A stretch of 64,000 bases of DNA from Postechiella marina. GTDB lineage: Bacteria > Bacteroidota > Bacteroidia > Flavobacteriales > Flavobacteriaceae. The position numbers and the translations under genes were made by a program. The notes below the pieces were generated by a model that saw only the letters and a list, made by a program, of their open reading frames with translations, was not told the origin of the DNA and did no database searches. Numbering within the stretch: the stretch's first letter is position 1; each line of letters begins with the position of its first letter. Positions 9,458 to 19,172 of the stretch are shown piece after piece. The stretch is from contig NZ_BAABCA010000007.1 in NCBI RefSeq assembly GCF_039538365.1, positions 124,001 through 188,000 on the forward strand, written 5' to 3'.

Positions 9458-9901
9458 ATGAAGACTCCAATTTTAACCTTATTTATACTCTTATTTACAA
9501 TAAGTGTATTTTCTCAACATAAAGACAGAGAACGCATAAAAGCCTTAAAAGTATCTTTTATTACAGAAAAATTAGACCTAACAACAAAAGAAGCCCAAGC
9601 ATTTTGGCCTATTTACAATGCTTACGACGAAAACTCTAGAAAATGCAAATATGAAGATATGCGCAACATTAGAAAAGAAATAAAAGAAAATGCAACGACT
9701 ATAACAGACGAGGAAGCAAAAAAATTATTAGAGAAATTAGTTGACGCAGAAAACAAACTGCATAAAGAGCGAGTAGATTTAATTGCTAATTTGAAGAAAA
9801 TAATATCTCCAAAAAAAATAATTTTACTTAAAGCTACAGAAGACGACTTTAACAGGAAACTTTTTGACGAATATAAAAAACGCAGACACGAACGAAAATA
9901 A
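9458..9901 (+). CDS. Periplasmic Spy/CpxP-like 'sensor of ECF sigma factor'
   Basis: 147 aa. Residues 1-19 are a signal peptide ending 'SVFSQ'. The mature part is helical and highly charged, with 'DLTTKEAQAFWPIYNAYDE' and 'LLEKLVDAENKLHKERVDLIANLKKII'. This layout resembles the Spy/CpxP family of periplasmic LTxxQ-type stress sensors and chaperones. Flavobacterial homologues beside ECF sigma genes are commonly annotated as sigma-factor sensors. It is the third gene of the sigma operon. A weak CAACT/AGTTG hairpin followed by T6 (9929-9953) may terminate it against the convergent gene. Confidence 0.65.
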   Translation: MKTPILTLFILLFTISVFSQHKDRERIKALKVSFITEKLDLTTKEAQAFWPIYNAYDENSRKCKYEDMRNIRKEIKENATTITDEEAKKLLEKLVDAENKLHKERVDLIANLKKIISPKKIILLKATEDDFNRKLFDEYKKRRHERK

Positions 9902-9951
9902 CACTGCTATGTCAAGATTAAAACATATCAACTTATATTTTTAGTTGTTTT

Positions 9952-11007
9952 TTAATCTATAAACTTTAATTTAGATATTCTCCCCACACCAGCAGCATAG
10001 GCTATAGAATCGTTTAAAAAGCGTATGGTATAAAATCCTTCGTCACTTAAATGTTTCCATGTATTTCCAGCATCATTACTATAGTCAATGCCTTTAAAAC
10101 CAACAGCAACAAGTTCTTGCGCATTACTATTTGGAACATATTGCACACAGCTACGGTAACCCGGGTTTTGAGCATTTGCAACTACTTGCCATGTTTTACC
10201 ACCATCTTGTGTTCTTATTTTATTTGCTCTATTTGCATCTGGTAGGGTATAATCGCCTCCAATGGCAAACCCATTTAAAGCATCGTAAAAATCCATAGAG
10301 TAAATACCTTGGGTTTCTTTGTCTTTAACTATAGGTGTTATAACCACATCCCAAGTTATTCCTTTATCTGGTGAAACATAAACCCTACCCGCAGTTGTAG
10401 CTATCCAAGTTTTATTTCCTACAATAGCAATATTTGTATCGCTTGCTGCAAAGGCGCCTTCGTTTTTAGTTCCTTTTGGTAAATCTTCACAAGATAATTT
10501 ATTCCAAGTGTTTCCCCCATCACGCGTTATAATTATGCTTAAACACCCATCAGTAGAATCTCCTATGGCTATGCCTTCATTATCATTCCAGAATTCCATA
10601 GCATCGTAAAATACTTTGGAATGAGATTCTTGGTAAACCAAAACCTTTTCATCATTTTTTATTTTGTACAATCTTGCAGGATTCCCTATAGAAAGTCCAT
10701 ATCCAAATTTACTAGTTACCGCAGCAGACCTAAAATTATTCTTAATACTATCGTGGGCCATTGGTATAGGAAAAACAATATTCGATTTTTTATCGTATTC
10801 ACTATAATAAACAGTACCACCAAAACCATTAGACGTTAGAAAAAACACATGGTCGTCGTCTGTAATTTCTAAAGCCCGAATACTTAGTGTAGAATCTAGA
10901 GTATGTGTTTTAAATTCTACTGTGTTTATTATTCTTGAAACTTGCTTTTTATCAGTTTCTTTACAAGAGATAAAACTAATTAACAATAACACGACAACCT
11001 GTTTCAT
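9952..11007 (-). CDS. Ycf48-like beta-propeller lipoprotein (BNR/sortilin-type repeats)
   Basis: 351 aa. The N-terminus 'MKQVVVLLLISFISCKE' has a lipobox with Cys15, predicting a lipoprotein. The body has Asp-box repeats such as 'TRDGGNTWNKL', 'SPDKGITWDVV', 'TQDGGKTWQVV' and 'SNDAGNTWKHL', evenly spaced at about 55-65 residues. These place it with the Ycf48/BNR propellers. Cyanobacterial Ycf48 helps photosystem II assembly, but that role cannot apply here. Bacteroidota homologues are envelope proteins of unknown function. It stands alone, convergent with the sigma operon. Confidence 0.78.
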   Translation of the reverse strand: MKQVVVLLLISFISCKETDKKQVSRIINTVEFKTHTLDSTLSIRALEITDDDHVFFLTSNGFGGTVYYSEYDKKSNIVFPIPMAHDSIKNNFRSAAVTSKFGYGLSIGNPARLYKIKNDEKVLVYQESHSKVFYDAMEFWNDNEGIAIGDSTDGCLSIIITRDGGNTWNKLSCEDLPKGTKNEGAFAASDTNIAIVGNKTWIATTAGRVYVSPDKGITWDVVITPIVKDKETQGIYSMDFYDALNGFAIGGDYTLPDANRANKIRTQDGGKTWQVVANAQNPGYRSCVQYVPNSNAQELVAVGFKGIDYSNDAGNTWKHLSDEGFYTIRFLNDSIAYAAGVGRISKLKFID

Positions 11008-11298
11008 AACTTTTCAAATTTGTATAAAAATAAAAAAGCTTCTTTAACTTATTTAATTTTGCAGATAGTATGGACCAATACGATATTAGTAATACATCAC
11101 TATCTACCCCTCATTAAACAAACATTAAAGATAACTTAATTGTTTAAATGCCATAAAAAAACAAAAACTTGCGCTAATGTCTTAATTATTTATAAATATT
11201 TTGGAGCATTATACAAGACTAAGACTTACAATTTGCCCTAGCCAGCAATTTAAAGAAATAAACTTTTTAAAGCACTAAACAAATACACATTTAAAACG

Positions 11299-11306
11299 TA
11301 ACTTTG
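11299..11306 (+). promoter_or_regulatory. -7 element for the rRNA methyltransferase gene
   Basis: TAACTTTG, a perfect TANNTTTG, 20 bp before the ATG at 11326. The remainder of the 318-bp divergent gap (11008-11325) is AT-rich; I see no gene, RNA or strong repeat in it. Confidence 0.6.
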
Positions 11307-11325
11307 CACCCTTATTTTAAAGATC

Positions 11326-12540
11326 ATGCGATTACACAGAAACTTATGCTTCTCGGTTATAGACGGTTTAACCTTAATTTTTAACGAAGGTAAATACGCC
11401 GATAAAGTTATACAACAACTTTTAAAACGCGATAAGCGTTGGGGCGCTCGCGACAGAGCTTTTGTTGCAGAAACCACTTACGATATTGTACGCTGGAAAC
11501 GCCTATATGCAGAAATAGCTGAAGTAAAAGCTCCCTTTGATAGAGACAACCTATGGCGCATGTTTGCTGTTTGGGCAACATTAAAAGGTATTAAATTACC
11601 AGATTGGAAATATTTTGAATCTACACCAACTAGAAAAATAAAAGGACGTTTTGACGAACTGTCTCAAATTAGAAAATTTAAAGAATCTATTCCGGACTGG
11701 ATGGACGAAGTTGGAGAAAAAGAACTAGGCAAAGCACTTTGGAGCAAAGAAATTGAAGCTTTAAACCAACAAGCAGATGTTGTTTTACGTGTAAACACAC
11801 TTAAAACAACTAAAGAAAAACTACAAACTATTTTATTCGATTTAGATATAGAAACAGAGTTTGTACAAAATCATCCTGCAGCTTTAAAACTAAAAGAGCG
11901 CGCTAATGTTTTTACAACCGAAGCTTTTAAAAATGGTTTTTTTGAAGTACAAGATGCATCATCTCAATTAGTAGCCGAATATTTAGATGTACAACCAGGT
12001 ATGCGTGTTGTAGACACCTGTGCAGGTGCTGGCGGAAAAACATTACACCTTGCCTCTTTAATGGAGAATAAGGGGCAAATTATTGCCATGGATATTTATG
12101 GCAATAAGCTACACGAACTTAAACGTCGTGCAAAGCGTAATGGAGCACATAATATAGAGACTCGTGCTATTGAGTCTACAAAAACCATTAAAAAACTTTA
12201 CGATAAAGCAGATCGTGTTTTAATAGATTCTCCATGTTCTGGTTTAGGTGTTTTACGCAGAAACCCAGATGCTAAATGGAAATTACAACCCGACTTTCTA
12301 GATAAAATTCGTAAAACACAACAAGACATTTTACAACAATATTCTAGAATGGTAAAAAATGGCGGAAAGTTAGTTTACGCTACCTGTTCTGTATTACCTA
12401 GCGAAAACCAAAACCAAGTAGAAGCGTTTTTAAAATCGGAAGCTGGAGAAAATTTCACTTTAGTTAAAGATAAAAAAGTAATGGCTCATAAATCTGGTTT
12501 CGACGGATTTTACATGGCATTATTAGAGCGCAAAGCTTAA
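11326..12540 (+). CDS. RsmB/RsmF-type rRNA cytosine-5 methyltransferase
   Basis: 404 aa. A helical N-terminal region of about 210 residues precedes a class I methyltransferase domain. The SAM-binding loop is 'VVDTCAGAGGKTLHLAS' (about 225-241). Both catalytic cysteines of the NOL1/NOP2/Sun family are present: C304 in 'DSPCSGLG' and C354 in 'YATCSVLPSE'. The reaction is SAM-dependent 5-methylation of a cytosine in 16S rRNA. Whether it corresponds to RsmB or RsmF cannot be told from this sequence alone. It is monocistronic, with its own -7 element and terminator. Confidence 0.88.
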   Translation: MRLHRNLCFSVIDGLTLIFNEGKYADKVIQQLLKRDKRWGARDRAFVAETTYDIVRWKRLYAEIAEVKAPFDRDNLWRMFAVWATLKGIKLPDWKYFESTPTRKIKGRFDELSQIRKFKESIPDWMDEVGEKELGKALWSKEIEALNQQADVVLRVNTLKTTKEKLQTILFDLDIETEFVQNHPAALKLKERANVFTTEAFKNGFFEVQDASSQLVAEYLDVQPGMRVVDTCAGAGGKTLHLASLMENKGQIIAMDIYGNKLHELKRRAKRNGAHNIETRAIESTKTIKKLYDKADRVLIDSPCSGLGVLRRNPDAKWKLQPDFLDKIRKTQQDILQQYSRMVKNGGKLVYATCSVLPSENQNQVEAFLKSEAGENFTLVKDKKVMAHKSGFDGFYMALLERKA

Positions 12541-12572
12541 CAACAAACTTATACCTTTTTTAATACTATAAT

Positions 12573-12609
12573 ACTTTGTCTTTATACCTAATAAAGGCAA
12601 AGTTTTTTT
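12573..12609 (+). terminator. Terminator after the methyltransferase gene
   Basis: 13-bp stem with one wobble pair (12573-12585 with 12591-12603), 5-base loop, then a T-run to about 12609. The rest of the 373-bp gap to 12913 is AT-rich and holds only the promoter element at 12875. Confidence 0.8.
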
Positions 12610-12874
12610 ATAGACTACTTCATACTTTTTTCCCATTACAAAGTAGAGTCTTTTAACTCAGCTTAAAAATTAACAATCAACCGTTTTCAATTTTTTAAAA
12701 GTAATAGAAAATAAGTCACTCTTTTCACATACATTTTCAACAAGCCCTATAAATAAACTTAACACACTTATTTAAAAGTAATTAACAACTTATTATGTTA
12801 AAATAAGAAATAATTCTGTTAAAAACGGTTAAAAACGTTAAAGCAATTATAAAAATAATCTTACATAAATAAAA

Positions 12875-12882
12875 TACATTTG
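12875..12882 (+). promoter_or_regulatory. -7 element for the PorT-family gene
   Basis: TACATTTG, a perfect TANNTTTG, 31 bp before the ATG at 12914. Confidence 0.6.
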
Positions 12883-12913
12883 ATTTGTTTTAAACAATTA
12901 AAAACTTAAAACA

Positions 12914-13471
12914 ATGAAAAAAACACTACTAGTAATGGCTATTTCCTTTTTAGGATTTGCAAAGGTTAATGCACAAGACGTTAATTTTGGAGTTAAGGGT
13001 GGTTTAAACTTCGCATCTATAACGGGAGACAACACATCTATTAAAGACGACCCTGTAACTGCCTTTAATTTAGGAGTTATGGCAGAAATTCCTATTTCAG
13101 AAGAATTCTCTTTTCAACCCGAAATATTATATTCTGGCCAAGGTTATAGCACGGGTTCTGGAGACGACGATTTAGTAGCCTTAAACTATTTTGACGTGCC
13201 TTTTATGGCCAAATATTATGTTACCAAAAAATTTAGCGTAGAAGCAGGACCGCAAATTGGCTTTTTACTATCGGCTAAAGAAGACGATGTCGATTATAAA
13301 GATCTTTTTAAAACAACCAATTTTGCTGCCAATTTAGGTATTGGCTACAAACTAGATAGCGGACTTAATTTTGGGGCTCGATACAATTTAGGCTTATCTA
13401 ACATTAACGATGTTGGCAGCTCAAAAAACAGAACTGGGGTTTTACAGCTTACCGCTGGTTACTTTTTTTAA
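12914..13471 (+). CDS. Outer-membrane beta-barrel protein (PorT family)
   Basis: 185 aa. The signal peptide is residues 1-20 (MKKTLLVMAISFLGFAKVNA, cleavage before QD). The mature protein begins 'VNFGVKGGLNFASITGD', alternates beta strands ('FSFQPEILYSGQGY', 'FSVEAGPQIGFLLS', 'LNFGARYNLGLSNI') and ends in an aromatic C-terminal strand 'LQLTAGYFF', as outer-membrane barrels do. It belongs to the PorT/OmpX-like barrels abundant in Bacteroidota. The family name does not imply a role in type IX secretion. It is monocistronic, with its own promoter and terminator. Confidence 0.85.
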   Translation: MKKTLLVMAISFLGFAKVNAQDVNFGVKGGLNFASITGDNTSIKDDPVTAFNLGVMAEIPISEEFSFQPEILYSGQGYSTGSGDDDLVALNYFDVPFMAKYYVTKKFSVEAGPQIGFLLSAKEDDVDYKDLFKTTNFAANLGIGYKLDSGLNFGARYNLGLSNINDVGSSKNRTGVLQLTAGYFF

Positions 13472-13498
13472 CACCAAAATACTTATTTAATTATTAGT

Positions 13499-13530
13499 AA
13501 AACCGAAGTTTAACTGCTTCGTTTTTTTTT
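13499..13530 (+). terminator. Terminator after the barrel gene
   Basis: Stem ACCGAAG/CTTCGTT with one mismatch and a run of nine T. The remainder of the 346-bp gap to 13817 is AT-rich, apart from the purL -7 element. Confidence 0.7.
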
Positions 13531-13776
13531 ATATGATATAATTAGTATTCAATAACCAATTTACTTATGCTTTATCATAACTACTGCATTAAAACATAGC
13601 GCAGATTTGCTCAAACTCTTTTTGTATTGTAATACATATGCAACATAAAAAAGAATCTGCAAAAAACATAATCAACTTTGAAATACCGTTCTAAGCAAAA
13701 AACAACATGTTTAAAACCTAGTGGATAACTCGCTATTTTCCGTTTAACATTTAGTTAAAATTTGATTAAAAAGAAG

Positions 13777-13784
13777 TAAATTTG
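13777..13784 (+). promoter_or_regulatory. -7 element for purL
   Basis: TAAATTTG, a perfect TANNTTTG, 33 bp before the purL ATG. No PurR-like operator is evident. Confidence 0.55.
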
Positions 13785-13817
13785 CTTTTTCTTTTAAACA
13801 ACACAAACTAACATATA

Positions 13818-16800
13818 ATGATTCATTTCTTTGGAAACGTTACAAGCAAAGTATTTGCAGTACAAACAGTAGAAGAATTATCGACAGAGGACACCTCTAA
13901 ATTAAACTGGCTTTTTGGTAATAAACCAAAAATAGATCAAGCATCGTTGGATGCTTTTTTTGTTGGCCCAAGAGCAGCTATGATTACGCCTTGGAGTACC
14001 AATGCAGTTGAAATTACTCAAAACATGGGTATTAACGGTATTATAAGAATTGAGGAATTTGAAGCTATTGCTGAAGATTTTAATGATTTCGACCCTATGA
14101 TTTCCGAGAAATTTAAAGGGTTAAACCAAGAGTCTTTTACTATAGATATTGAGCCTGAAGCCATTTTAAACATTGAAGATATTGCAGCCTACAACCAACA
14201 AGAAGGTTTATCTTTAAGCGATGAAGAGGTAGATTATTTAAATAGTGTTGCAAAGAAAATTGGAAGACCATTAACCGACTCTGAAGTTTTTGGATTCTCG
14301 CAAGTAAATAGTGAACACTGTCGCCATAAAATTTTTAATGGAACTTTTGTTATTGATGGCGAAGAAAAACCTGTGTCGCTTTTTAAAATGATTAGGCAAA
14401 CTTCGGAGGCAAACCCTAACGATATTGTTTCTGCTTACAAAGATAATGTGGCTTTTATTAAAGGCCCTAAAGTGCAACAGTTTGCACCTAAACGAGCCGA
14501 TATCCCAGATTATTACACTACACAAGAGTTTGAATCTGTTATTTCGCTTAAAGCAGAAACACATAACTTCCCTACTACAGTCGAGCCTTTTAATGGTGCT
14601 GCAACTGGTGCAGGTGGAGAAATTAGAGATAGACTTGCAGGTGGTAAAGGCTCTTTACCATTAGCAGGAACCGCAGTTTACATGACCTCGTACTCGCGCT
14701 TAGAAGAAAACAGACCTTGGGAGCAAAAATTAGATGCTAGAGACTGGCTATATCAAACACCAATGGATATTTTAATTAAGGCATCTAACGGAGCTTCAGA
14801 TTTTGGAAACAAATTTGGTCAACCTCTTATTTGTGGTTCTGTTTTAACTTTCGAGCATAACGAAAACTCGTCTTCTAGCGATGCTAAAGCTAGAAAGCTA
14901 GGATTTGACAAAGTGATTATGCAAGCTGGAGGTATTGGTTATGGTAAAATTAACCAAGCATTAAAAGACACACCTAAAACAGGTGATAAAATAGTAATTC
15001 TTGGTGGTGAAAATTATCGAATTGGTATGGGTGGTGCAGCTGTGTCTAGTGCAGATACTGGAGAGTTCGCATCGGGTATAGAACTAAACGCTGTACAACG
15101 CTCTAACCCAGAAATGCAAAAACGTGCTGCTAATGCGGTTCGAGGTATGGTAGAAAGCAATGAGAACTTTATTGTTTCTATTCACGATCATGGTGCTGGT
15201 GGACATTTAAATTGTTTATCTGAATTGGTTGAAGATACTGGCGGTAAAATAGATTTAGATGCTTTACCTGTTGGAGACCCAACCTTATCAGACAAAGAAA
15301 TTATTGGTAACGAATCGCAAGAGCGTATGGGCTTAGTGATTGCCGAAGAACATATAGACACGTTAAACAAAATAGCAGATAGAGAGCGCTCGCCAATGTA
15401 CACAGTTGGAGACGTTACTGGAGATAATCGTTTTACATTTCAATCTAAAACCAAAGGCAACAAACCTATGGATTTAGCTATGGAAGACATGTTTGGAAGC
15501 TCGCCAAAAACCATAATGACCGATAAAACGGTTAAAAGAAATTACAAAAACCCAAGATATAAAACCAAAAATTTTCAAATCTATTTAGAGCAAGTTTTAC
15601 AGCTAGAAGCTGTAGCTTGTAAAGATTGGTTAACAAACAAAGTAGACCGTTGTGTTGGTGGCAAAGTAGCTAAACAACAATGTGTTGGTCCGTTACAAAT
15701 TCCGTTAAATAACGTTGGTGTTATGGCGTTAGACTTTAACGGTAAAGAAGGTGTTGCTACATCTATTGGGCACTCGCCTATTTCCGGATTAATTAATCCG
15801 GTTGCAGGAAGTAGAAACTCGATTACAGAAGCGCTTACCAATTTAATTTGGGCGCCCTTAAAGGATGGTTTACAAAACGTATCGTTATCTGCTAACTGGA
15901 TGTGGCCTTGTAAAAACGAAGGTGAAGATGCCCGTTTATACGAAGCTGTAAAAGCAGTTTCTGAATTTTCTATAGATCTCGGTATTAATGTGCCTACTGG
16001 AAAAGATTCGCTATCAATGAAACAAAAGTACCCTAACGAAGATGTTATATCTCCTGGTACTGTTATTATTTCTGCTGGTGCTAATTGTAATGATATTACC
16101 AAAATTGTAGAGCCTGTTTTTAAACAAAATGGTGGAGATATATACTACATAAATATATCTCAAGACGATTTTAAATTAGGAGGAAGTTCTTTTCACCAAG
16201 TTTTAAATACTATTGGAAACGATGCCCCAAATGTAAAAGATGCTGCTTATGTTAAAAACGTATTTAACACTATACAATCTTTAATTGTAAACGAGCAAAT
16301 TATTGCAGGACACGATGTTGCTTCTGGTGGTTTAATTACAACTTTACTAGAACTGTGTTTTGCAGATATAAATACCGGTGCAGAATTAGATTTATCTAGC
16401 TTAAATGAAGAAGACTCTTTAAAAATATTATTTGCTGAAAATTCTGGAATTGTAATTCAGGCTAAAGACGCTTCAATAGAAACGGTATTAAAAGAAGCTA
16501 ATATTCAATTTCATAATATAGGACAAGTAACCAAAAGTGATACCTTAAGTGTTATTAATAATGATGAAGTATTTTTATTAACCATTTCTAAATTACGAGA
16601 CGTTTGGTATAAAACATCATTTTTATTAGATCAAAAACAAACCGCAAATGGTTTAGCAGAAGAGCGATATAATAATTTTAAAAATCAACCTTTACAATAC
16701 ACTTTTCCTAAACAGTTTACAGGAAATCTACCAGAATTAAATGGAAAAAGACCAAAAGCAGCTATTCTTAGAGAAAAAGGAAGCAACTCTGAACGCGAAA

Positions 16801-17492
16801 TGGCTAATGCCATGTATCTAGCTGGTTTTGATGTAAAAGACGTACACATGACCGATTTAATTTCTGGTCGCGAAACACTTGAAGACATTCAGTTTTTAGG
16901 AGCTGTTGGAGGTTTCTCTAACTCAGATGTTTTAGGCTCTGCAAAAGGATGGGCAGGCGCTATTAAATACAACGAGAAAGCAAATAAGGTTATAAAAGAT
17001 TTCTTTGCTAGAGAAGATACTTTATCTGTTGGTATTTGCAATGGTTGCCAACTTTGGATGGAATTGGATTTAATTAACCCAGAACATGATGAGCATGGAA
17101 AAATGAACCATAACGATTCTAAAAAACACGAAAGCGCGTTTACCTCTGTAAAAATTCAAAAAAACAATTCTATAATGCTTTCTAGCTTAGCAGGAAGTAC
17201 TTTAGGTGTTTGGATTTCTCATGGTGAAGGCAAATTTAATTTACCTTACAGCGAAGACAAATATCAAATTGTAGCTAAATATGCTTACAAAGAGTATCCG
17301 CACAACCCTAATGGCTCTGATTTTAACACAGCTATGATGTGCGATAAAACAGGTCGTCATTTAGTAACTATGCCACATATAGAACGTTCTACATTCCAGT
17401 GGAACTGGGCAAACTACCCAGATGGACGTAAAGACAAAGCTACACCTTGGTTAGAAGCTTTTGTTAATGCTAGAATTTGGCTAGAAAAATAA
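13818..17492 (+). CDS. purL: Phosphoribosylformylglycinamidine synthase, single-chain
   Basis: 1224 aa, the large one-polypeptide PurL as in Proteobacteria and many Bacteroidota, as opposed to the split PurLQS. It carries out step four of de novo purine synthesis: FGAR, glutamine and ATP give FGAM. The FGAM synthase domains include 'SEHCRHKIFNG', 'KAETHNFPTTVEPFNGAATG' and 'HDHGAGGHLNCLSELVED'. The C-terminal glutaminase has its nucleophile at C1074 ('GICNGCQLW') and the triad region 'MPHIERSTFQW'. Monocistronic, flanked by terminators. Confidence 0.97.
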   Translation: MIHFFGNVTSKVFAVQTVEELSTEDTSKLNWLFGNKPKIDQASLDAFFVGPRAAMITPWSTNAVEITQNMGINGIIRIEEFEAIAEDFNDFDPMISEKFKGLNQESFTIDIEPEAILNIEDIAAYNQQEGLSLSDEEVDYLNSVAKKIGRPLTDSEVFGFSQVNSEHCRHKIFNGTFVIDGEEKPVSLFKMIRQTSEANPNDIVSAYKDNVAFIKGPKVQQFAPKRADIPDYYTTQEFESVISLKAETHNFPTTVEPFNGAATGAGGEIRDRLAGGKGSLPLAGTAVYMTSYSRLEENRPWEQKLDARDWLYQTPMDILIKASNGASDFGNKFGQPLICGSVLTFEHNENSSSSDAKARKLGFDKVIMQAGGIGYGKINQALKDTPKTGDKIVILGGENYRIGMGGAAVSSADTGEFASGIELNAVQRSNPEMQKRAANAVRGMVESNENFIVSIHDHGAGGHLNCLSELVEDTGGKIDLDALPVGDPTLSDKEIIGNESQERMGLVIAEEHIDTLNKIADRERSPMYTVGDVTGDNRFTFQSKTKGNKPMDLAMEDMFGSSPKTIMTDKTVKRNYKNPRYKTKNFQIYLEQVLQLEAVACKDWLTNKVDRCVGGKVAKQQCVGPLQIPLNNVGVMALDFNGKEGVATSIGHSPISGLINPVAGSRNSITEALTNLIWAPLKDGLQNVSLSANWMWPCKNEGEDARLYEAVKAVSEFSIDLGINVPTGKDSLSMKQKYPNEDVISPGTVIISAGANCNDITKIVEPVFKQNGGDIYYINISQDDFKLGGSSFHQVLNTIGNDAPNVKDAAYVKNVFNTIQSLIVNEQIIAGHDVASGGLITTLLELCFADINTGAELDLSSLNEEDSLKILFAENSGIVIQAKDASIETVLKEANIQFHNIGQVTKSDTLSVINNDEVFLLTISKLRDVWYKTSFLLDQKQTANGLAEERYNNFKNQPLQYTFPKQFTGNLPELNGKRPKAAILREKGSNSEREMANAMYLAGFDVKDVHMTDLISGRETLEDIQFLGAVGGFSNSDVLGSAKGWAGAIKYNEKANKVIKDFFAREDTLSVGICNGCQLWMELDLINPEHDEHGKMNHNDSKKHESAFTSVKIQKNNSIMLSSLAGSTLGVWISHGEGKFNLPYSEDKYQIVAKYAYKEYPHNPNGSDFNTAMMCDKTGRHLVTMPHIERSTFQWNWANYPDGRKDKATPWLEAFVNARIWLEK

Positions 17493-17516
17493 TTAGGAAA
17501 TTATATACAACTTAAA

Positions 17517-17548
17517 AAAAAAGCTTTTACCTTGGTAAAGGCTTTTTT
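17517..17548 (+). terminator. Terminator of purL
   Basis: 15-bp stem with one wobble pair (17517-17531 with 17534-17548) and a 2-base loop, ending in a T-run; it lies 24 bp past the purL stop. Confidence 0.85.
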
Positions 17549-17584
17549 TATGCCTAATAACCAACTAAAAACGAAACCATTACC

Positions 17585-19018
17585 ATGTTTAAAAACCTAA
17601 TTGTTCTACTTTTTATTTTTACACACTACTCAAGCGTATTTTCTTTACAAAGCCAAAACACTCCAATTAATAAAGTAAAACGTCATGTTTATAAAGACGG
17701 TATTGTTTCTATGGAAAAATGGTTTGGTAACGATAAACAAATTGATAGTATTAAAACCTATTATACTACAGGAGAGTTAGACGAAGTATTTTATATACTT
17801 AATGGTACAACACATGGCAAATGCTATAAATTTAATAGTAAAGGTAAAAAAGTAACAACTTGGGAATACAACAAAGGCAAGCTCGAAAAAAGAACCGATC
17901 ATATTAAAGAATATAATAAAAAGGACGAAGAAAAAATAAAAGAGTTACACACTAAATTAAATGCATTAAACAACGATTTAAGACAAAACCCTAAAAACAG
18001 TGGTAGCTTTGCTAAACGCGCATATATTAGGTATATGCTTAACAACAAGATACTGACATTACAAGATCAAAGCCAATTAGAAAAAAAGATTTTAACCATT
18101 CAAAAAGTAATGAAAGGTAAAAACTTAGGCAAACCTTTAGGAAATATTTACGACGTAAAAGGTGCTATTTATTCTTCTTTTGAAATGGAAAACTATGCAA
18201 CGCATTATAGGTTTAAGGCTACCGAAGCTGACCCTGAAAACGCACGCTTACATTTTAATTTAGGCGCTTATTTATTCAAAATAAAATCTTATCGTCTTGC
18301 TAAAATATATCTTAATAAAGCTCTAGAAAAATGGCCTAAACATGCTTTTACACATCGTGTCTTAGCTGCTATGCATAGTGATTTTGAAGATTATGAAAAA
18401 GCAAAATATCATATAGATATTGCTTTTCCTAAAGAAGAACACCTTTTAAAACATGGATCGGGTAAGGTAGAACGCGATATTAGAGTACTCAAAGGCTTTA
18501 TATCTCATAAATTAGGTGAATCAGACTCCGCAATCGATGATTTAAAAGAAGCTATTAATTTAAATAAAGAAAACTCGTTTGCCTATAGAAACCTTGGTGT
18601 TGTTTATCACGATATTGGTAACCATAAATTGGCTTGTAAATATTTGCAAAAAGCTAAGGCTCTAGGCTACGAAAAAAAGCATGACAGAAACGATTTGCAA
18701 GCCTATTTAGACATATCGTGCAACACTCCAGAAACAGTTATATCTTCTAAATCTGAAGCAAAAAAAGAAATAATAACAAATACAAATCCTTTAAACAAAC
18801 CTTATGTTTTCCCTAATCCTACAGTTAATATTGTTTCAGTCAAAAACATACCTTTTAAAAATTACGAATACAGCATCTATAATTTTCAGGCTAAATTAAT
18901 TAGAACATCCCAGGCTTTAAATAACAGTATTAATCTTCAAGATTTACCTACTGGATTGTATATTTTAAAGATTAAAAATAAAGATACCGTGCATAGTTTT
19001 AAAGTTGTAAAAAAATAA
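17585..19018 (+). CDS. TPR protein with type IX secretion C-terminal signal
   Basis: 477 aa. The N-terminal signal peptide ends near residue 21. A short MORN/toxin-antidote-like stretch (about 35-85, 'YYTTGELDEVFYILNGTTHGK') is followed by tetratricopeptide repeats over about 195-385, seen in 'ARLHFNLGAYLFKIKSYRLA' and 'SFAYRNLGVVYHDIGNHKLA'. The last 75 residues match a T9SS type A sorting domain: 'VFPNPTVNIVSV', 'LPTGLYILKIK' and a basic KVVKK end. The protein is therefore predicted to be secreted or surface-anchored by the type IX system. Function unknown; the repeats suggest protein binding. Confidence 0.82.
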   Translation: MFKNLIVLLFIFTHYSSVFSLQSQNTPINKVKRHVYKDGIVSMEKWFGNDKQIDSIKTYYTTGELDEVFYILNGTTHGKCYKFNSKGKKVTTWEYNKGKLEKRTDHIKEYNKKDEEKIKELHTKLNALNNDLRQNPKNSGSFAKRAYIRYMLNNKILTLQDQSQLEKKILTIQKVMKGKNLGKPLGNIYDVKGAIYSSFEMENYATHYRFKATEADPENARLHFNLGAYLFKIKSYRLAKIYLNKALEKWPKHAFTHRVLAAMHSDFEDYEKAKYHIDIAFPKEEHLLKHGSGKVERDIRVLKGFISHKLGESDSAIDDLKEAINLNKENSFAYRNLGVVYHDIGNHKLACKYLQKAKALGYEKKHDRNDLQAYLDISCNTPETVISSKSEAKKEIITNTNPLNKPYVFPNPTVNIVSVKNIPFKNYEYSIYNFQAKLIRTSQALNNSINLQDLPTGLYILKIKNKDTVHSFKVVKK

Positions 19019-19172
19019 CCCATAAAGATTTAAATTAAAGAAATAAACAATATAGACCTTTTAATTACTTATTTAATTAAATTATAATCGAAACCGTTTC
19101 CGAAAATTTAAATGTTTTTTAAAGCTAAATAAATCTTATATATTGACTTCATTATCAAAACAATAATATATA

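Noticed and set aside
14271..14564. Frames opposite purL and other long genes (also 15581-16102, 26972-27409, 49239-49574)
   Set aside because: Antisense shadows of well-conserved genes, without domains or promoters.
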